Shown piece after piece: positions 58,373 through 64,000 of a stretch of DNA of 64,000 nucleotides. Positions within the stretch are counted from its first letter, which is position 1. Each line of letters begins with the position of its first letter. The notes under the pieces are model-generated. The model did not search any database and was not told the DNA's origin. It saw nothing but the letters and a program-made list of their open reading frames with translations. Origin of the DNA: Drechslerella dactyloides (taxonomy: Eukaryota; Ascomycota; Orbiliomycetes; Orbiliales; Orbiliaceae); NCBI GenBank assembly GCA_020064725.1, contig JAGTWJ010000010.1, forward strand, positions 1,710,533 to 1,774,532, given 5' to 3'. The position numbers and the translations under genes are program-made.

Positions 58373-59894
58373 TCATTGTTCCTGCCAACAGAATTTCGCC
58401 TCGCCCATGATCTCTTCCTCGTGAGGTTCGTGCTCCACGTTATCACCCATAGCTTTCATCCAAAGAGGATCCTTTCGGATAGCCCTCCCTAATCGATACT
58501 CCGTACTCCCCTTCTCTCTAACAATGACACAAGTTCTGTGGACAGATCCCAAGCGATACTCGCTATACCATCCGAGCTTGGCGAACACAATCTCCTGCAT
58601 GTTCTTCAATCCGCCGTCAAGAAAAAGACGGACAAGCTCCTTGAGGTCGCGTCCTTGAAACTCATGATAGCAACGCGGACACAATGGCCACGGTATTTCC
58701 ATTCTCTTCAAGCTTGCAATCGCCAAAATTCTCTCGTACAACGAGATGCCCTTTCCCCAGGAGCAGTCCAACATATTTGAACCTGGTACCGTTACTGTAA
58801 GATCTTGGACGTTTGGAAACCACTTCAACAGCTCCGCTACCTGGTCCTCGTAGCCGATATCTCGGCCACCATCTATAGATATCTTCAACTCCCTAACGTG
58901 CTCATATACGAATGGAGGATGTTTTTCTAGTTCTTGGGCTTCTCTCGCGTCCGCCTGTGGATCTGATTCCTCAGACCAGGCAAAAAAGTCATCCATATCG
59001 GCGGCGGTGTCGCAGCGGCCATTCAATATGTGACTCCCCCAGCCCGTCCCGATAGCCACTTTTTTTAGCGTCGCCGCTGCGGAGCGAAAAAAGACGAAGC
59101 GGCTTAAATAAGGAAGATACTGCCAGGGGAATAAAGGATAAAGGAGGTCCGAGATGCAAACATCGGCTTGCTGAATAGCTGGAGGCCCTGATATTGGAAT
59201 TACACCGGTACCGATATCGCGTTTAAATACTCTCTTCGCGCCGATGAAATCTTGATTATCTGGAGAAAGGGCAGAGTACACGCGATTGTACGTAGGGACA
59301 TCGATCGGTATCTTTTCTAGCTCTTCCCTTGATAGCCTATAAGCTGTTAGTCGCCGGTAGTTATATTTGTCAAAACGAATGGAGAGGCGTTTGAGTGTGG
59401 TGAAGAATGGGCAAATCGAAAGTCCATCCAGTATCGCAATATAAAGGTTATCCGTAATCGTTCTAGAGCCCATGCAAGTTATCTTGACGATGGTGAGGCT
59501 GGGAAAACCGCGGAGCCATCGAGTGAAAATGCGGCAGCGGTCAATAATCTGGAGATTGTAATCTAGTTCGTCCTCACTGGGATCAATGCCAGTTAACTCG
59601 ATATAGCTATCCAATACTGAGTCAGTTATCTCACGGGTGCAGAGAAATATATATAGAGTGGTGATTCGACTAAACGGACCGTACAGAAGGCCTGATGTTG
59701 CAGACAGTGTATTCGGCGTCGAGATCCACGGAGGAGACATTCGAGTCGATAACGAGACTAACAAACAACGCCGGAATAACCCAATAACGGTAGGCTTTCG
59801 AGCACAACGAGATATTCTTAAGATCTTGGTGAGTTATATAGGAAAGTATCTCAGAAGATAATTCAACAGGGAGACTAAACGCATGTCTCGGCAT
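58373..59894 (-). CDS. F-box protein, frame change unresolved
   Basis: The N-terminus, from ATG 59894, is a clear F-box (FSLPVELSSEILSYITHQ, then LKNISLCSKAYRYWVIPALF), which would bind Skp1 in an SCF ubiquitin ligase. It stops at 59670 in that frame. The rest of the protein, with leucine-rich-like pieces (SRITTLYIFL, FTTLKRLSIRF, VRELKISIDGG, NVQDLTVTVP), continues in another frame down to 58373. A 67-nt intron from 59758 to 59692 (donor GTCTCG, acceptor CATCAG) joins the frames and gives 484 residues, but the donor is poor. The alternative is a one-base frameshift in a decaying gene or a sequence error. The C-terminus is charged. Confidence 0.6.
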
Positions 59895-60043
59895 ACTACT
59901 TTCAGAGTTTTGTATTTAGCGCTGAAACCTTGGTAAAATAGAGTTGAACGAAATCGTTAAATCGTTAAATATGTGAGTCGAGATATTATACTTGGACAAC
60001 CTCCGGGCGCCAATTGTGCATCTATTTATATAGGTCTTGAGGG

Positions 60044-60193
60044 ATCCGAATGGCAGCAATCCCGCCGTATCACCTACCGTAAGGGCCATTCTGTCACTCG
60101 TTGACAAGGATTGAAATACGATCAACTGCCTAATTGGGTGTCCGTATTTCACCACTCCCAGGGAGACCCCTTTTGCAAGAAATTTGGAAGATT
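60044..60193. repeat. Subtelomeric repeat, less mutated copy
   Basis: 150 bp, ending two bases before the stop codon of the RTA1-like gene. The same segment, in the same orientation, is at 62251-62400. By eye 23 positions differ and 19 of them are C or G here and T or A there. A 95-codon minus-strand frame (59916-60203) runs through this copy; I cannot say whether it codes for anything. Confidence 0.85.
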
Positions 60194-60195
60194 TA

Positions 60196-61260
60196 TCATT
60201 CATAGGCGTTCCATTGTTTAACCATTACCACCTTCGACGCTACTAACCCTTCTCTATTTGCTAGCGCATTCAGCTCGCTTGGGTGTATAAAATGGAAGAT
60301 GACCATTGTAAAAAACATAAAGGCGGCATCAAAAACGTATGCGAACCATTCCTTAGAAAATAGATAACCGTCCCTTCCTTGAATATACTCTATTAACTTG
60401 AATATAGACCGAGCCAAGATTAAAAATCCAGCGAGATATAATGCATGGAGATGCTTTTGATAAGGAATGTTCAACTTGGCCCGGATTTTCTCCGTTGGAC
60501 TTTTGATTATTCGAAAGTTGAAGATTGAGGCCGTGAGTAGGAAAACGGAGAAGAATACCAACTGGACAATCAAACCGACGATGACGATACGCTCGCCTTT
60601 GTCCGCTCTGTCTGCTGTATCTGCCGTGGCCACCAATGATCCACCTATGTCAAGGTTAGCGGTTTGCGACTAGCTTAGGCCAACTTTTACACGAAAAGGG
60701 ACTGAAAAGCGAAAGATGACAGAGGTTGGTTGTATACATACCGACGCCGACGATGACAAAAGAGGCAATATCACCAAATACGAAAATCTTTGTGAGCCAT
60801 GATGGTCTGATAATTGAATACTTTTCGCCGCCTGTGATTTTGAAGATGCGCCCCAAAGCCATATAAATACTCGCGGAGTAGAGAGCGGGCGCGACGAGTG
60901 GGAACAAAATATTAATCACATATGGCGGCTTCGTCGTGTGCGGATATTGGTTCACGCTGACAAGTCTCTGGATTGCCGAGGTCAGTGTCTTTTCTTTCCG
61001 ACGCAACGGTCCTATAACTTACACCGACGTATCCAATGACCTCAACTGTGAGCGATCATGAGAGTTAGACCTGTGATGAAGAAGAATATTCCAACCCTTT
61101 ACTTACACCAACCGCCAACGGCAAATGCGATAAAGAACCATGTTCTTGTCCGAGAGAGTTGGAAGGTGTGTAGAGCGCTGGTAAGGCTAAAGGCGACCAC
61201 AAATACAATAGCCGCTGCTAAGCTTGGTTTGTAACGGTAAACTTTGACTTGTTTTGCCAT
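60196..61260 (-). CDS. RTA1-like seven-transmembrane protein
   Basis: Four exons: 61260-61107, 61045-61023, 60967-60742, 60644-60196; 283 residues. Exon 2 is 23 nt and encodes EVIGYVG with two bases of the preceding codon. The protein starts VYRYKPSLAAAIVF, a typical RTA1 opening, and has about seven hydrophobic helices (PPYVINILFPLVAPALYSAS, FVFGDIASFVIVGVG, IVGLIVQLVFFSVFLL, FVYVFDAAFMFF-like). The conserved FGDIAS and SIFKLIEY segments are present. RTA1 relatives (Rta1, Rsb1) confer resistance to toxic lipids or act in long-chain-base handling at the plasma membrane. It is the last convincing gene before the telomere. Confidence 0.88.
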
Positions 61261-63863
61261 AATTTTCGATTTCGCTGGAGAAGATCGCAGAGTCTAACAA
61301 ACGGACGAGCGCTCGAGTTCAACTAAAAGCTGGAATATTACCGACCTATATATACTATTGAAGCAGGTTGCGGGGAGCCTCTGATCTTGAGGATTCATTC
61401 AATCCGAGGTACGCTTGGTCCGCTATGGCCTACCATATTAAGTTAGTCATTATACTAGACGCATCGGATTGCGCCAAGGTAGGGCTGAAGAGCTTGCGCC
61501 AAAGCGACTCTAGAAGGAAATTATTTGCGACCGTTTTTGGACAAGCGATGTATTACGATGGCTGGGCTAGCATATTGCCCAAGCGCTGTATCATTGATAG
61601 AATTTTCTAAAAATCGCTTGACACAACCAGTTTGTATTCTACTATGAATTATTCGCCGACTTTAAGGATGAAGCGGACAGGATTTCCTAAGCGAAGAGAG
61701 GGTTAATTACACTACTAGCGCACGCTTTTTTATTCTTGCAGCTTTGGTGTTTCCTGCCATTGATGCCGCTAACGGATAAAGTTGACATGCTTAGATTGAG
61801 AGCTTGTCCTCTTGACAAGTCCTAAGCTCGATCAGAGTGTATTTTCCTTTTGGCTAGTGAAGGCTGTTATTTTACTCGACACTATCCACCATTCAGCGCA
61901 ATGCTTCAAAAAAAAACGTTCGTCCTTCTCCAGGACCACCAATAAGCTCAACGATATGCGACTCAGCTGCAAGGGAAGTTTCAAGCCATAAAAGATCCAA
62001 GTCTCGGCCAAGAACATCAGCACCAGCACCTAACAGCGGTTCATACCCTGGTATTGAGCTATTGGAGGAACAAGATTGCAATGGCGTCAGATGTAGTTTG
62101 TATCTTAGAGAGCTATTTTCATACATACTCCAGACAATAGCATCTGGAATATTGACCTTGCAGTCAAAATACCACGACAAGTACCATCCGCTATTATCTG
62201 TATTTAAAGCCTTGTTATATATCCGTATTCGAAGCCTCGTCGGAAGGTGAATCTGAATGGCAGCAATCCCGCCGTATCACCTACTCTAAGGGCTATTCTG
62301 TTACTTGTTGATAAGGATTGAAATATGATTAAATATCTAATTAGGTATCTATATTTCACCACTCCTAGGAAGAACCCTTTTACAAAAAATCTAGAAGATT
62401 ACCTTGGTGCCCGCCGAGTCGCTCGCGCAGCTGGTCACCCCAGGGAATTTGGCGACCTGACTGAGTATCTCAGATCACCGAGTTAGTTCGCTCCATATGG
62501 TGCATGTATCTTAAGGATCGTGCGAGAGCAGAGCTCAGGGGCAGCTAATTTGTCACTGCGGACGTGGTGGTCTGACGCAATGTGAATAACAATCGCAGCG
62601 AGCCGCCCTTCCACAACCGGGAAATTTGCCGAAAAGGTCTATCGGTGCTAGATATAACCGTCTAAAGACGACCGTTGGCAGGGCTGGGTAATGTTTATCC
62701 TTGGGCCTGTGATTAAGCGTACAAACTTGGAAGACTCACAACCAGGAAGTGCAACAAGACAACAACAAAGCCAGCTGTCTTTCAGTCCAAGTCAACATTG
62801 TCTACGGTGACTGGATTCTTATTTTATTAATCTGAGAGTAGGATTGGCCATAGCACACTGGATTCACCGGTTAAGGAATAGCGTCCGGCTCGCGTGACAA
62901 GAAAGGGATAGAGGATAGATATTTTCTATATAGAAATATATCGAAAAATTGATACAACGTCTTTTCTTATAAATGCAAGTACGTGGAGGGTGGACAAGTG
63001 GTGGTTCGTATCTGATGACATTGGCTGATAGGGAGCTACTGTATTGCTCCAGCTGTAAAGCTTGTACAGGAATTCTGCGCTGGTAGAATGTTGCTGAAAT
63101 CCAAACGGTCAGCTGTATCGACGAGAATTTACGCAGAAAGTCAAGCGCGATGATACCAATCTGGGCAGTGGCGTAAAGATAAATCGCCAGGAGCGTGCCG
63201 TCCTCCCCATCAGTTTGCAGGACAGTGGAATGCCTGGTCGTTTCGGCTGGCGAGCAGGGTAAAGTTGTCCCAAGCTATATACCTCAGGCCAAATAGATCA
63301 CGCCTCTATAACCGGCAGATTCCCAGCGGGTGTCTTCCCAAGGGGACATGTAACCTAGGAGGTATGGATCGCCGGATTTCGGCGAAATCCCAGCCCCGTA
63401 CAAAGTGTCTATAACGGCCGCCTATCTGTATTCGAAGCCTCGCGCGAAGGTGTGGTGGGGGACGATTGCTGCGATGCGTGACCCAGGGACAAAGAGTATT
63501 AAAAGGGGGGGTTGTTGATTTGTTAGGATCTGACGGGATAAGGTGAGTTTTCCAAGACAAAGTAACGTTTACGATAAGCGACCGGGTCAGACAAGCAACC
63601 AGGTCAGCTCCCCACCCCACCTCAACAAAAACACCAACTTCACCACCACACTGTTATTATACTGGCCTAGATACATACCAAATAGCTTATATATATATGC
63701 TTAAGATGCCTACTAACATATTCAAATATTATACCCAGACTTACCACAATTACCACAGTAGTATATATATACAGAGGTAACCTCTGGCTGGGGAATACAC
63801 TAGTACTTTAGAGATACTAACTGCTTAACCACTTTATCTATAATATTATTATCTAGGATTCTA
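61261..63863. other. Gene-free subtelomeric region
   Basis: 2.6 kb without a supportable gene. Frames of 80-104 codons (61368-61610, 61893-62180, 63306-63620) lack motifs. It contains the mutated repeat at 62251-62400 and a short shared element at 62225 and 63428. The last 200 bases before the telomere are AT-rich, with a small perfect inverted repeat CAGAGGT/ACCTCTG at 63772-63786. Confidence 0.6.
62251..62400. repeat. Subtelomeric repeat, RIP-mutated copy
   Basis: Same 150 bp as 60044-60193 without gaps. Relative to that copy it has 11 C-to-T and 8 G-to-A changes and only 4 other changes. About half of the transitions are at CpA or its complement TpG, the preferred RIP context. Confidence 0.85.
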
Positions 63864-64000
63864 TTAGTTAGGTTAGGGTTAGGGTTAGGTTAGGGTTAGG
63901 TTAGGTTAGTTAGGTTAGGGTTAGGGTTAGGGTTAGGGTTAGGTTAGGGTTAGGTTAGGGTTAGGTTAGGGTTAGGGTTAGGGTTAGGTTAGGGTTAGGG
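63864..64000 (+). repeat. Telomere, mixed TTAGGG/TTAGG repeats
   Basis: 137 bases that can be divided without remainder into 25 units: 14 TTAGGG, 9 TTAGG and 2 TTAG. The G-rich strand runs 5' to 3' towards the right edge, so the right edge is the chromosome end. The five-base units may be real variant repeats or loss of one G in homopolymer calling. Confidence 0.95.

Noticed and set aside
63306..63620. 104-codon minus-strand frame next to the telomere, thought of as a subtelomeric helicase remnant
   Set aside because: No helicase motif is present; it is Arg/Pro-rich and probably chance.
1..64000. CRISPR arrays, operons or bacterial insertion sequences
   Set aside because: None seen; the sequence is eukaryotic with spliceosomal introns throughout.

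Overview
The window is the right-hand end of a chromosome of a filamentous ascomycete (Pezizomycotina). The evidence is genes with many short introns (about 50-170 nt, GTRNGT...YAG, branch points like CTAAC/CTGAT), fungus-typical families (LysM, RTA1-like, Rds1-like ferritin, F-box, fungal P450, VMAT-type MFS, S10 carboxypeptidase), and a run of TTAGGG/TTAGG repeats that fills 63864-64000 and reaches the end of the sequence. Class or genus cannot be decided from the sequence alone. Exon models were made by hand from reading frame, splice consensus and phase.

Left third, 1-20.4 kb, is ordinary core-like territory: the 3' end of an unknown gene, a 922-aa BTB-like protein with an acidic tail, a six-exon UDP-rhamnose-type epimerase/reductase containing an 8-nt microexon, a DnaJ-X co-chaperone with a Pro/Gly/Ala repeat, a full ABCC (MRP-type) transporter and a secretory glutaminyl cyclase. 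Intergenic spaces are long but the genes are conserved in type.

From about 21 kb to the end the character changes: AT-rich spacers, accessory genes and at least one broken gene. It holds a LysM gene with an in-frame stop after its signal peptide, a P450, an intronless 447-aa protein I do not recognise, two convergent small secreted protein genes of equal length, a secreted S10 carboxypeptidase, four different SAM-dependent methyltransferases, an MFS exporter, a stand-alone pseudouridine-5'-phosphate glycosidase, a GTP cyclohydrolase II, a kinase-like protein, an FAD monooxygenase, an extracellular ferritin-like protein, an F-box protein with an unresolved frame change and an RTA1-like membrane protein.

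The most interesting block is about 38-56 kb. GTP cyclohydrolase II, a ribosyl-phosphate C-glycosidase, four methyltransferases, an MFS pump and an FAD monooxygenase sit together with no polyketide, peptide or terpene backbone enzyme. This is the kind of enzyme set expected for a small nitrogen heterocycle made from GTP (a pteridine, azapteridine or modified nucleoside). The pathway is inference, but the gene content is read directly.

The last 4 kb before the telomere has no convincing gene. It carries a 150-bp segment that is a diverged copy of one at the 3' end of the RTA1-like gene. Almost all differences are C-to-T or G-to-A in the telomeric copy, a repeat-induced point mutation (RIP) signature.
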